NCBI GenBank assembly: GCA_026397175.1
Contig: JAPLVK010000005.1
Location: forward strand, 1-48,166
Reading direction: 5' to 3'
DNA from: Candidatus Berkelbacteria bacterium
GTDB lineage: Bacteria; Patescibacteriota; UBA1384; DTJR01
DNA: 48,166 nt
Shown here one piece after another: positions 7,231 to 15,441 of the stretch; the stretch's first letter is position 1; every line of letters begins with the position of its first letter. The notes below the pieces were generated by a model. That model had not been told where the DNA came from and searched no databases. It saw only the letters and a list, made by a program, of their open reading frames with translations. A program made the translations under genes and the position numbers.

Positions 7231-7259
7231 TTGACATTTGCCCTGTTTTATGGTATAGT
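7231..7259 (+). promoter_or_regulatory. consensus extended -10 promoter
   Basis: TTGACA (7231-7236), a 17-bp spacer ending TTTTATGG, and TATAGT (7254-7259). The stretch ccctgttttatggtata is shared with the promoter at 29376-29404. The leader to the ATG at 7385 is ~120 nt and contains a small hairpin (gaccgc/gcggtc, 7343-7360). The non-coding stretch 7057-7384 otherwise holds only the divergent promoter at 7116-7144 and AT-rich sequence. Confidence 0.8.
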
Positions 7260-7384
7260 TCTCGGTTGCGCTCAAGAACGATAGCGTACATTTGACAACT
7301 TGGTTTTAATCCCAGGTGGCTCTGGGAAAAGATACAGAAAAAGACCGCTTTTTTGCGGTCGAATCTTAGGGAGGCGTACCTGAC

Positions 7385-8275
7385 ATGAAGAAGACAGTAG
7401 TGGTTTTGGCTGTACTGATGGTTGTTTTCGCGAGCATAACCGCCGCGTTCGCGGCGCCGGAGAAGACTGGCCGCAAAGCCGTCGTCGTAATCAGCGAGAT
7501 CAGCGACAAGTACGCAGAGCCCCGGGGACCGCGTGGTCCCTGGGGACCGAGCGGTTGGGATGGGGGACCCCCGAACATCGTCACGCATACCTACCGCCCT
7601 TCTGCTCCGGAACCCTATAGGGGGCCGTATGCAGGGGAGCCGATGATGATGCCGAACAGCAGCACCGATGCTGGGATGACACAATCCCAGGCGCAGACCC
7701 ACACCGTGGCCTTCGACCCCAACCCCGCGCCGATACTGGTGTCGTCTGGGCTGCCCAAGTGGGCAGACCAGGAATGGCAGGGGGCCGTCGCGAACGGCAC
7801 CGTCAACGGTTACCCGGGCGGCAACACAAGCCCGAATCGGGTAGCCACCCGCGCCGAGTCCTTGAATATGGCGCGCGCCGCGGCAAAGCAGGCAGTCAGC
7901 CAGGCAATGCAGAATGTTCTGCCATGGCTGATCATGGCCGCCGTTATCCTCATCATCTTGGCCCTCACAGCCATCTTGATGAGATCGCGGCAGCCGGCGC
8001 CGTCCATCTCCGTTAGAGTCGTCTTCCCCGAGGGGCTCATCCAGGGGCCGCTCTTGACCGCGAATGTTTGCGGCGGGGAAGGCGGCGCTGGTGGCGACAT
8101 CAATGTCGCCAAGGGGATGAACTCCACCGCCGGCCCGACATTTGTCGGCGACGGAGATGCCCCGATCATCGTCGTCGTTTCGGAGCCCGAACCCGGCGGC
8201 GACACGACAGAGATGCCGCCGGCCGATCCCGACCCGGACGACTTTGACGACTGGCCCGTCCCGCCACCGGCGTAG
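7385..8275 (+). CDS. secreted, membrane-anchored protein with SLH-like motif
   Basis: 296 aa. A signal peptide (1-23, ending AFAA) is followed by a short collagen-like stretch (GPRGPWGPSG, 48-57). Residues 124-168 match one S-layer homology motif (WADQEWQGAVANGTVNGYPG then NRVATRAE). One strong transmembrane helix spans 179-199, followed by a Gly/Asp/Pro-rich tail. The topology suggests an outward N-terminal half that could touch the cell wall or S-layer. SLH domains normally come in threes, so a single motif is odd. A strong promoter lies upstream, a ribosome binding site (AGGGAGG) precedes the ATG, and a terminator follows. Codons are GC-rich. Confidence 0.75.
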   Translation: MKKTVVVLAVLMVVFASITAAFAAPEKTGRKAVVVISEISDKYAEPRGPRGPWGPSGWDGGPPNIVTHTYRPSAPEPYRGPYAGEPMMMPNSSTDAGMTQSQAQTHTVAFDPNPAPILVSSGLPKWADQEWQGAVANGTVNGYPGGNTSPNRVATRAESLNMARAAAKQAVSQAMQNVLPWLIMAAVILIILALTAILMRSRQPAPSISVRVVFPEGLIQGPLLTANVCGGEGGAGGDINVAKGMNSTAGPTFVGDGDAPIIVVVSEPEPGGDTTEMPPADPDPDDFDDWPVPPPA

Positions 8276-8296
8276 TTGAGCCACCAACTATGCCTC

Positions 8297-8340
8297 ACCG
8301 GGCCGTTTTGCGCATCTAGCGCGAAGCGGTCCGGTTTTGT
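8297..8340 (+). terminator. intrinsic terminator
   Basis: The stem ACCGGGCCG/CGGTCCGGT encloses TTGCGC/GCGCGA and is followed by tttgttttt. It ends the SLH-like protein gene. Confidence 0.75.
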
Positions 8341-8353
8341 TTTTATTTTGAAA

Positions 8354-8464
8354 TGATATACTGGAGTAAGAAATTTAAAAACTAATTGAGTCCCCCTTCG
8401 CCCCGCTTTGCTCGTTGAGCTTCGCGGCGCTACGGAGGGACTTTCGGGCCCCGCCATAGGCGGG
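8354..8464 (+). promoter_or_regulatory. extended -10 and structured leader of the Pro-rich gene
   Basis: TGATATACT (8354-8362) is an extended -10 element. Downstream the leader carries an imperfect inverted repeat (AGTCCC...GGGACT, 8389-8442) and a second hairpin (CCCGCC/GGCGGG, 8450-8464), so the mRNA leader is highly structured before the GGAGG site at ~8475. The element resembles a dispersed palindromic repeat inserted in the leader. Confidence 0.45.
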
Positions 8465-8483
8465 ACTCGAAGCGGAGGAAAAT

Positions 8484-8840
8484 ATGGCAAACGATTACTA
8501 TCAACCCACCGGTTCGCAACAGCCAACACCTGTTGGTGGAGATGATCAGGCAGGTCAACCCGCCGGGTCAAGCCCTCTGGGCGGCGGCGACAGCGGACAG
8601 CAGACGACCGATGCACCCGATATTGCCGAGACACCTCAAGCAGTGCCAATCGAGACACCGGCCGCACCAGCACCGGTAGGCGAAACACCTGCTCCCGAAG
8701 TGCCTGCTACTCCGACACCTCAACCAGAAGCAGACCAGCCCTTGACTGGAACGACCAGTGACCAGCAACCGGCGACTATATCGCCTCCAACCCCACCGGC
8801 TGCTCCGGAACAACCACAAAGCGCTCCTTGGGAACAATAA
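8484..8840 (+). CDS. Pro/Gln/Thr-rich disordered protein
   Basis: 118 aa of low complexity, rich in Pro, Gln, Thr and Ala, with no signal peptide or membrane segment. It starts at an ATG with a GGAGG site. Its phrases SSPLGGGDSG and SAPWEQ resemble those in the disordered N-terminus of the PEGA/propeller protein (PSPLGGADQP, EPPWETPQ), and a 16-nt stretch (agccctctgggcggcg) is identical. This hints at a shared origin or shared partner with the secretion-like operon. No enzymatic function can be proposed. Confidence 0.6.
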   Translation: MANDYYQPTGSQQPTPVGGDDQAGQPAGSSPLGGGDSGQQTTDAPDIAETPQAVPIETPAAPAPVGETPAPEVPATPTPQPEADQPLTGTTSDQQPATISPPTPPAAPEQPQSAPWEQ

Positions 8841-8845
8841 ACCGA

Positions 8846-8942
8846 ATATAGAATTACGAATCTCGAATTATGAGCAGAAACATCAAAAAGATGTTAGTTT
8901 TAGATGTTTTTATTCATAATTCATTATTCGATATTCATACTT
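8846..8942. repeat. AT-rich inverted repeat (gaattatgaat family)
   Basis: Arms of the form gaattacgaatctcgaattatga and tcataattcattattcgatattc flank a short hairpin (aaacatc.../gatgttt). Similar arms occur near 3950-3985, 9096-9126, 9515-9560, 28749-28822, 30868-30905, 36178-36252 and 44564-44640, always between genes. Confidence 0.6.
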
Positions 8943-8969
8943 CATGCTCATTCTTGCTATACTTAGGTT

Positions 8970-9134
8970 GTGGAAAAGAATAATAAACAGATCTTATATC
9001 TTGTTTTGTTGATAGTAGTTTTTGTAGTTCTCGTGATCTTGATTTATGTCGGCGCCCTCGGGATGCAAAGGGGAATTTATGGAACAAAATTATCAATGTC
9101 GAATTATGAATCACGAATTATGAATTATGAATAA
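8970..9134 (+). CDS. small single-pass membrane protein
   Basis: A 54-aa frame starting at GTG 8970, with one strongly hydrophobic helix (LYLVLLIVVFVVLVILIYVG, about residues 9-28) flanked by basic and polar residues. A TATACT -10 box (8959-8964) lies only a few bases upstream, so the mRNA would be nearly leaderless. The last codons run through the AT-rich repeat and overlap the next gene by 8 bp. I recognise no family; the hydrophobic core and the coupled overlap argue it is real. Confidence 0.45.
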   Translation: MEKNNKQILYLVLLIVVFVVLVILIYVGALGMQRGIYGTKLSMSNYESRIMNYE

Positions 9135-9516
9135 AGCCATAGAAGACAAAAAAATCAGAACATTTACGGACCTTAACGCTTGGCGAGAAGGACACAAATT
9201 GGTACTTATGATCTACAAAATAACTCGTAGCTTTCCAAAAGAAGAATTATTTGGCCTCACTAGCCAGATCAGGCGATGCGCGGTCTCGATTACATCGAAT
9301 ATTGCCGAGGGATTTAGTCGAAAGTCGTATAAAGAGAAAGTGGTTTTCTATTCAACAGCACTAGGTTCGCTAACAGAGCTGCAAAATCAACTTCTAATTG
9401 CCAGGGATGTAAAATATATAACTGAAGCAACTTTTCAGAAGATTGCCGATCAAACAGTTTTGGTACACAAAATAATTAACGGGTTAATTCGCGAATCGAA
9501 AATTCGTCATTCTTAA
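9127..9516 (+). CDS. four-helix bundle protein (S23-like)
   Basis: A 129-aa all-helical protein of the four-helix-bundle/S23 family: TDLNAWREGHKLVLMIYKIT at the N-terminus, then the signature SQIRRCAVSITSNIAEGFSR. The family was first noticed as ORFs in 23S rRNA intervening sequences, but stand-alone copies are common in candidate-phyla and Bacteroidetes genomes; function is unknown. The gene is bordered on both sides by gaattatgaat-type repeats, which may hint at repeat-linked mobility. Confidence 0.88.
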   Translation: MNKAIEDKKIRTFTDLNAWREGHKLVLMIYKITRSFPKEELFGLTSQIRRCAVSITSNIAEGFSRKSYKEKVVFYSTALGSLTELQNQLLIARDVKYITEATFQKIADQTVLVHKIINGLIRESKIRHS

Positions 9517-9561
9517 CTGACTCGTGAATTATTCGTAATTCAAAATTCATAATTCAATATC

Positions 9562-12500
9562 ATGCTTTTACTTATTCGCCTACTACTATCTCTCGATATA
9601 ATCGCGTCGCTCATTGCCGCGCCGATTTTTGCGGGGGGATTTGGGTTGGGAAGCGGAGCGGGCGGATCTAGTTTTAGCCAACAAACCGATCTTAATAAAA
9701 ACGATAGCGACAAAGAAGCGGCCTATATTTTGCTTACGAACTCGTGTGATGCGGCCGCATGGAATCAAAATGCGCCCTCCGGTCCAAAATTCCCGACTAG
9801 CTCAAACGATACTAGCTTCTCCTCGTTGGTTTCGAAAGCCAAGGACCTCGACTGGGGCAAGTTGTGCCAGGCAAAAGAAAGCGGTAAATACGGGATTATT
9901 TTTGTCGGTTCGGCGGCAAATGAAATGAAACTAATGTTTCAAAACAAATGGGACAAACGGACCCTCTATGCCACTGTTTATCTCTTTCAGAAACGATTTT
10001 CTGCCTCGGGCTACAACGAGTCATGCGAGGGAGAAATAAAAAATTCTTTTGGCATGACAATTAAAAAAATATACTCACCGTTAATGACTTTGGCGGTTCA
10101 TTTTGATGCACAAACAGGACTCCCCTATAACGATTCGGACGGATCGCCCTCAAAATTAAGCAAGGAATTTGTCGAGGATGACGCGGCGGCCGCAGACCCT
10201 TCGGTGAACGACCGGAATGTTTCGCCCCACGCGCGCGGCCAGGCCTTCGATGTAGTAACTTTGGGTTGCAATAAAATCTATGCTAAAGGAAAGCTGAAAG
10301 CCATTCAGCCGACCTATATTCAGACGGGGCAAACAGCGAAAGCAAAGTGGGTTAATCCCGCTATAGAAGATATTTTAAACGAAGCCAACCAGATCAACGA
10401 CGAAGAAGGCGAAGACGCAATAATTCCAAGTTCAATCGGTGATGACCCGCCTTTTGCCTCTGGAGTATCGGCTTTAGCTTCATCAAAAGGCCTTTCGGCG
10501 GCGCTTGCCGCAAACGGCCAAATGAACCCACAAAATCAACCAAAAATCTTGCCTCAACCAAGCGACACAAATTCGGCTACAGCCCCCTCAACAACAGATG
10601 CGCGAAGTTCAAATGCCAAAAAAGCCGCCGCATATGCATCGCGGGTTTTAGAGCAAAAATTATCACTTCCGGCCGGGACGCTACAAAATGGAACGGATTT
10701 AAAAACCGCCGGTCGCGCGGCATTTTTGGCGAAAACCGGTTTCAGCTTGCCCGATCCAATAACCGATCAAGATATTCCGCCGACCTTGCTTGCAGTAATA
10801 AACCAGCAAAGCGCCGATTTTGCCCTCGAGGTACCACAAGAAGCCATAGACCTTTTTAAACAAAAAAAATACGACGAGGCCTATAAACTAATCGGCGCGT
10901 CTGATTTAAATCGACGCTTTGAACTCAATTTAAACGATAGTCAAATCAAAGAAATCGCCAAAACCGGCAAGATGCCTAACGATCAAATCAAAAAAATTAT
11001 CGCCAGCAAAGTCGCTAAAGACCCCAATGAACAGCTATTGTATAACGCACTTCTTGATAAGGGTTACGACGGCGTGGATTCGGCTTTGGACGAATTCCAA
11101 AGTCAGCAGGAGAAACAAGCACCGTACAAGTTAGTCAAAATCATGATTTCTGGCGACCAACTAACTGACGACCAAAAGTCCATCTTAGCGGATTTTATGA
11201 GCAACGATCCGGTTATAAAAGACGGAGCAAAGCGGCGAATGCGCGAGATAGATAAATCAAAAGCACTAGCCGATTGGATGACACAAAATGGAAAAATGAC
11301 TCCTCAAGAAGTGGCGTTTTGCCAAGGCGCGCTAGATCTTTATAAAAAATCGTCTAACCCCAAGGAGGAACTGGAAAGACAAAATCCGGATGTCAAAACA
11401 AAGGTCTTGGCAAACGCAATTTCGCTGATGGGCGATGACGAGAAACTGGCCTTAACACAGGTGGTCGGGCCGAACCCTTCGCCCAAGGATTTAGAGGCGG
11501 CGATGAAGGACGGTCGGCTTGAGGATGCGGGCAAGGTCTTTGCGATTTCAAAACAACTCGAGCAGGCGGGCGTTGCAAAATCAGATGCTAATCAGCTGGC
11601 GGCCGGTTTGGTGAGCCATCAGGCCTCAACATCTGATGCGGCAATCGCCGTATTCAACGGAAAATATTCTTCGCAATATGGAGTAAATCTGACCAAAGAC
11701 GATTTTAAAAATTTCAAGACCGGGCAAATCTCGCCGGTCGCGCAAACAATTGCGTACGGCAAAATCAAAGAGCAAACCGGGCTTGATGTAAACACGATTA
11801 AAGCGGCATTTAAAGATAAAAATCCGCAGGCCAAAGAGCAAGTCGCCCAAGCAGCCGTAGATAAAATCAACGCGCCCGCCTGGAGCAAAAAATACATCAA
11901 CGACTATGTCAAGGATTATTTTCAAAAAGACAAACAGGAAAATATTTCTAAGGCGGGCGCGGATCAAAAAGCCGACTCAATCGGCGCATCAATCGACAAA
12001 AATAATCAAGAAAAAAAGACCGTTTCCGATCAGTTAAAAGACGCATATCACAAAGCAATTGATAAAGGCGATTTAGCAGCGCGCGACAAAGCGGCAAGCG
12101 TTCTTCAGGAGTACGGCATGGGCGAAAAAGATGCTCAAAATATTGCCGCGGGACATTTTGACAAAGCCCAAGACAAGGCGCTGGCCGCGGTTTTAGCCAA
12201 ACAGGGTTACGGCAGCTACGACCAGATGAAAACGATTATTGACGGCAGCGCTTCAAAAGACACGAAATACAACTTTTCCGATCCGATCATTGCTGATGTT
12301 TTGAACAAACAAGGTATTCAGCTCGAAGAAAAAAATGTTTCAAAAACGCTGCTGGAGGGGACTTCTGATCAGAGAGAAAAAATGGCGAAGGATGCGGGCG
12401 AACAATATGCCGCTAATGAGCTATCGACAAAAGCAGGAGAGATGGGAGTTGCAATCAACAAAGATCAGGCAAAAGAAATTATTAAAAATCATGATTGGGG

Positions 12501-13593
12501 AACTTTCAAAGATCAAGGAAGCGATATCGGCAAAAACTCGGCGGCACAAAAGGTCTCCGAGTCGTTAGGCGGCACGGTTTCGCCGGAGCAGGTTAGAGCG
12601 CTTTACGACAAAGCAACGAGCGACGGGCTTGATACAAATGACGCTAAAAATCTGGGCTGGGGGGTTTTGGAGGAACAAACCGGTTTTTCCAAGGACTCGA
12701 TTGATAATTTTAGAAATAATTTTGATAATTTAAAAGATATAACAACAACGCAAATTCAAAATTTTGATTATTCGGGCCAAGGAGCGGCGATCGGGACCGG
12801 CGTTATTTTAAATACCGTTATAGGGCAGCAGCTGGCGGCAATTGACCCGACCGGAGGCCTCGCCACAAGCTATGCCATGACATACGCGCAGGATTATTTA
12901 GCAACTTTGGGCGTGAGTGCGCCGATTCTACTGGGCGTGGCATTTTTAATCAATCCGCAAGCGACAATCGCCTCGATAAAAAATACAATTCAAATGGCTT
13001 TTGGGTTTATTTCCGATCCGGTTGGCACAATCATGGGATTTTTGGGCGGATTCGGGATTGGCGGGAGCAAACCTAAGGCATTTCCTCCAGTTAACAAACC
13101 GGATTTTGGCACACTCGATAAAGTGTCCTCTGGGGCATTAACAGCCGCTGGAGTTGTTGGGGCTTCCGGGAATATTGCTCTTTCTGGTTACCAAGGTTCG
13201 GCCAAACCATCGAAAAGTTATTTTGAAAAAGCGGCGCGCAGAGAAGTTGACCATATCACCGAGGATATGCTGATGTTTTCGCTCATTCAGAAATCCCCGG
13301 CGTTAAAAGCCGATCACTGGACAAGATTTATGGGTAAAATCGAGTTGCCATCAAGTCCGCTCGAAGTTGAACAGATTTTCCCCGGCAGAATCGCCTCAAA
13401 AACTGATCTGGCGGGAGTCAGCGATCGCTTTTATGACCAAGAGGGCTCGGGCAGTTTTATGGGACTTGATAATTTAAATCTGCTTTTAAAGGCCGTTTAC
13501 GGGGCGAGTTATGATCCGCTAAAAAGCTATGGGCGAAAACAAGGGCTTTTGTACTCGAAAACGATTCCGGATAGAGTACATATTGGGTTTTAG
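9562..13593 (+). CDS. giant secreted helical-repeat protein with peptidase-like motifs
   Basis: 1343 aa. A hydrophobic signal-like N-terminus (1-24) is followed by a Gly-rich stretch. Residues 221-230 read SPHARGQAFD, matching the SxHxxGxAxD zinc motif of M15/D,D-carboxypeptidase-like folds. From about 270 to 1100 the protein is a long array of helical, Lys/Asp/Gln-rich segments with recurrent A-x-x-x-G-Y/V-spaced units. Hydrophobic segments lie at about 1100-1190, and the C-terminus ends DRVHIGF, which resembles the closing His motif of such peptidases. No Shine-Dalgarno site is seen before the ATG at 9562. It lies upstream of the secretion-like operon, and a role in surface attachment or wall cleavage is possible, but this is inference. 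Confidence 0.7.
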   Translation: MLLLIRLLLSLDIIASLIAAPIFAGGFGLGSGAGGSSFSQQTDLNKNDSDKEAAYILLTNSCDAAAWNQNAPSGPKFPTSSNDTSFSSLVSKAKDLDWGKLCQAKESGKYGIIFVGSAANEMKLMFQNKWDKRTLYATVYLFQKRFSASGYNESCEGEIKNSFGMTIKKIYSPLMTLAVHFDAQTGLPYNDSDGSPSKLSKEFVEDDAAAADPSVNDRNVSPHARGQAFDVVTLGCNKIYAKGKLKAIQPTYIQTGQTAKAKWVNPAIEDILNEANQINDEEGEDAIIPSSIGDDPPFASGVSALASSKGLSAALAANGQMNPQNQPKILPQPSDTNSATAPSTTDARSSNAKKAAAYASRVLEQKLSLPAGTLQNGTDLKTAGRAAFLAKTGFSLPDPITDQDIPPTLLAVINQQSADFALEVPQEAIDLFKQKKYDEAYKLIGASDLNRRFELNLNDSQIKEIAKTGKMPNDQIKKIIASKVAKDPNEQLLYNALLDKGYDGVDSALDEFQSQQEKQAPYKLVKIMISGDQLTDDQKSILADFMSNDPVIKDGAKRRMREIDKSKALADWMTQNGKMTPQEVAFCQGALDLYKKSSNPKEELERQNPDVKTKVLANAISLMGDDEKLALTQVVGPNPSPKDLEAAMKDGRLEDAGKVFAISKQLEQAGVAKSDANQLAAGLVSHQASTSDAAIAVFNGKYSSQYGVNLTKDDFKNFKTGQISPVAQTIAYGKIKEQTGLDVNTIKAAFKDKNPQAKEQVAQAAVDKINAPAWSKKYINDYVKDYFQKDKQENISKAGADQKADSIGASIDKNNQEKKTVSDQLKDAYHKAIDKGDLAARDKAASVLQEYGMGEKDAQNIAAGHFDKAQDKALAAVLAKQGYGSYDQMKTIIDGSASKDTKYNFSDPIIADVLNKQGIQLEEKNVSKTLLEGTSDQREKMAKDAGEQYAANELSTKAGEMGVAINKDQAKEIIKNHDWGTFKDQGSDIGKNSAAQKVSESLGGTVSPEQVRALYDKATSDGLDTNDAKNLGWGVLEEQTGFSKDSIDNFRNNFDNLKDITTTQIQNFDYSGQGAAIGTGVILNTVIGQQLAAIDPTGGLATSYAMTYAQDYLATLGVSAPILLGVAFLINPQATIASIKNTIQMAFGFISDPVGTIMGFLGGFGIGGSKPKAFPPVNKPDFGTLDKVSSGALTAAGVVGASGNIALSGYQGSAKPSKSYFEKAARREVDHITEDMLMFSLIQKSPALKADHWTRFMGKIELPSSPLEVEQIFPGRIASKTDLAGVSDRFYDQEGSGSFMGLDNLNLLLKAVYGASYDPLKSYGRKQGLLYSKTIPDRVHIGF

Positions 13594-13655
13594 CAGACCG
13601 TTAAAAAACACCATTAAATGTCATTGCAATAATTCTTCTTGTCATTGACAATGGG

Positions 13656-13699
13656 TTTTCGTGTACAAATTTCTCGATCGAGAAATTTGTACACGAAAA
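13656..13699. repeat. 44-bp perfect palindrome
   Basis: Arms 13656-13677 and 13678-13699 are exact complements with no spacer (centre CTCGATCGAG). There is no T-tract matched to a gene end, although it starts 62 bp after the stop of the giant protein gene. The arm contains TGTACAAATTTCTC, close to the arm of the hairpin at 5559-5644. The whole gene-free stretch 13594-14121 holds this palindrome, two further inverted repeats, an internal direct repeat (cggttaggtttt at ~13758 and ~13793) and a terminator. Confidence 0.8.
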
Positions 13700-13820
13700 T
13701 GAATCTGTTAAATTCTGATAATTACAAAATCAAGCTGAACATTTAGTTTTGTGATTTCGGTTAGGTTTTTATATTACTCAATGACTATGCTACGGTTAGG
13801 TTTTACGCTACTTGATGCGT

Positions 13821-13850
13821 ATACGATTTTTCTGTACAGAAAAATCGTAT
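13821..13850. repeat. 30-bp perfect palindrome
   Basis: An exact 15+15 palindrome centred on TGTACA. It is preceded by the repeated phrase cggttaggtttt and followed by atctgttaaatt, a phrase that also follows the 44-bp palindrome, so the two palindromes look like duplicated modules. Confidence 0.8.
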
Positions 13851-13915
13851 ATTTAATTAAATCTGTTAAATTTAGATATCTTTAAAATTTCAAAATTTTT
13901 TCCCGAACTGGAAAA

Positions 13916-13951
13916 TATGCAACTAATGGACGGTCGTCAATTAGTTGCATA
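13916..13951. repeat. 12-bp inverted repeat with 12-nt loop
   Basis: TATGCAACTAAT and ATTAGTTGCATA flank a 12-nt loop. It is the third palindromic structure in the 13.6-14.0 kb intergenic region. Confidence 0.65.
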
Positions 13952-14042
13952 AATTACCAGAAGAAAACAAACAAGGAATCATTTTTTGCTTCCTGAAACG
14001 GGAAAAGACAAAATCAATTTAAAATGATTGAATTTTAGAATC

Positions 14043-14088
14043 TAAAAAAACAGGCCGCAGAGCTATCGAAAGATAGATGCGGCCTGTT
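14043..14088 (-). terminator. intrinsic terminator of the PurM-like gene
   Basis: The 11-bp stem AACAGGCCGCA/TGCGGCCTGTT encloses a GAAA-capped hairpin (CTATC-GAAA-GATAG). A T-run follows on the minus strand. It ends the minus-strand gene stopping at 14122. Confidence 0.85.
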
Positions 14089-14121
14089 GTGAGGCCAGAA
14101 AAGGCCTGGAAAGTGAGTCCA

Positions 14122-15240
14122 TTATTCTGCGGGCGGGGGAAGGTCGAGAAAACCGAGGGGCTTGGTGCCGACAGCGGTTCTTCGTGTACCTTCTTCGATT
14201 CGGCCGACCTCGAGCATGTCGTAGCCGGCTGAAGTGCCTATTCCGATCAGCCGATCCACAAGGTTCCGCTTGACGAAGAAGTACATACCCGCACCCATGT
14301 TGAAGGTCGTGGCACAGGTGTAGGCATCAACGCCAATGTCAAGCATAAACTGCATCAGTGGTGGCAACTCTTGCCACCACGAGAGAACATGGTAGGTCAG
14401 ATTCCGATGATCGTCCGCCAGCTTACCGACACCGCTTCCAGTTGCAGGCAAAAGACCTGCAAGCTCAATCTCGGCTTCTTGGATCGCCTCGACCAGTCCA
14501 ACATAGCACATGGTCGGGATTAGCGCTTCGGCCCCAAGTGTGTTGCCGTTTGGCAACAGAGTCAGGAACTTATCCGGCAGTTTCATCGCCCGATCAATGA
14601 CAAGCGAGATGCCGTTTGAGTGAAGACCCGAAGATCGGGCCGCGACGATGCTTAAGCCGCTCTTTAGGCGGTCGGCGGTGATCGCGTTCAGCTGCGGATT
14701 GACAAGGATCGAATTGACCGCGCAGCTCATCACTGGCGCGTCATCTACCGGTTCATCGGCTTTGACCAAAAACCGGTAATTCGGCGATTCGCCGCCGACG
14801 AGTGTCATCGAGCAGAGTTTGCAGACATCATAGGTACCCCGGGCGTAGTCGGCCGCTCGCTCTTCGTCCGCAAACCAGTCGGATTTGCGCGGCGTAACTT
14901 CGTTAGAATAAGCAAACGGCAAAAACGGTAAGGAGTCGCCGACTCCCATCATCGCCAGATCCTGCGCAAGGGTGTTGTAGTGGGGCATGTGATCGCCATA
15001 CTTGTACATCCATTCGGCGATCCAACTCTTGTTGCCAAGCCCCTCCAGAAGCGGGCCGCGGAAATAGTGTGGCTGTTGCTCGAAGTAGTTCCAGTAGACC
15101 GACCTGTTGCCGTAGAAAACATCCACTCCGCGGCGCTTGGAAAAGTCGCGCGTCTCCCGACCGACTTCGACCATCATCTTCTTGAAATCCCCCATCAACC
15201 CATAGTCAACGAACTCGGAATAACCACTTTTTTGCTCCAT
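14122..15240 (-). CDS. diverged PurM/AIR synthase-like protein
   Basis: 372 aa, aligning by eye with phosphoribosylformylglycinamidine cyclo-ligase. MTLVGGESPNY matches the PurM VGGET block; SSGLHSNGISLVIDRAMKLP and the following LGAEALIPTMCYVGLVEAI match the helix after it; AGYDMLEVGRIEEG matches the C-terminal GRVEEG block. The N-terminal DGVGTK nucleotide motif reads EGLGNK, so activity on FGAM is doubtful. No other purine gene is nearby. The ATG has an AAGGGTGA site. The gene is GC-rich and has its own terminator, a stand-alone unit probably acquired by transfer. Confidence 0.8.
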   Translation of the reverse strand: MEQKSGYSEFVDYGLMGDFKKMMVEVGRETRDFSKRRGVDVFYGNRSVYWNYFEQQPHYFRGPLLEGLGNKSWIAEWMYKYGDHMPHYNTLAQDLAMMGVGDSLPFLPFAYSNEVTPRKSDWFADEERAADYARGTYDVCKLCSMTLVGGESPNYRFLVKADEPVDDAPVMSCAVNSILVNPQLNAITADRLKSGLSIVAARSSGLHSNGISLVIDRAMKLPDKFLTLLPNGNTLGAEALIPTMCYVGLVEAIQEAEIELAGLLPATGSGVGKLADDHRNLTYHVLSWWQELPPLMQFMLDIGVDAYTCATTFNMGAGMYFFVKRNLVDRLIGIGTSAGYDMLEVGRIEEGTRRTAVGTKPLGFLDLPPPAE

Positions 15241-15329
15241 CAGTAAGTCACCCTTTCTCGAATGTGTGGCGTATTCTTACGGGATTAGAATAGCATATTA
15301 TTTTGGAAAAGCTACACGATGGATCCAGA

Positions 15330-15391
15330 TGTCATTTCGACCGTAGCGGAGAAATCTATTTTTTAGATCTCTCGACAAGCTCGAGATGACA
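15330..15391. repeat. imperfect inverted repeat
   Basis: tgtcatttcga...agaaatct pairs with agatctctcga...cgagatgaca. It resembles dispersed palindromic repeats of the same general type as the arms around the GIY-YIG gene. Confidence 0.55.
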
Positions 15392-15441
15392 GGAAATGCA
15401 TTGTTGCTTGATTGTTTAATCGCCCAATTATTTGCAGTTTT

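Noticed and set aside
7211-8287. A 358-codon minus-strand open frame, longer than the plus-strand gene beneath it
   Set aside because: It is a GC-rich shadow of the SLH-like gene. The plus frame has a promoter, ribosome binding site, signal peptide, transmembrane helix and terminator; the minus frame has none.
7810-8688. A 292-codon minus-strand frame over the SLH-like and Pro-rich genes
   Set aside because: It spans two terminator or leader hairpins and has low-complexity Arg/Pro composition typical of antisense GC-rich sequence.
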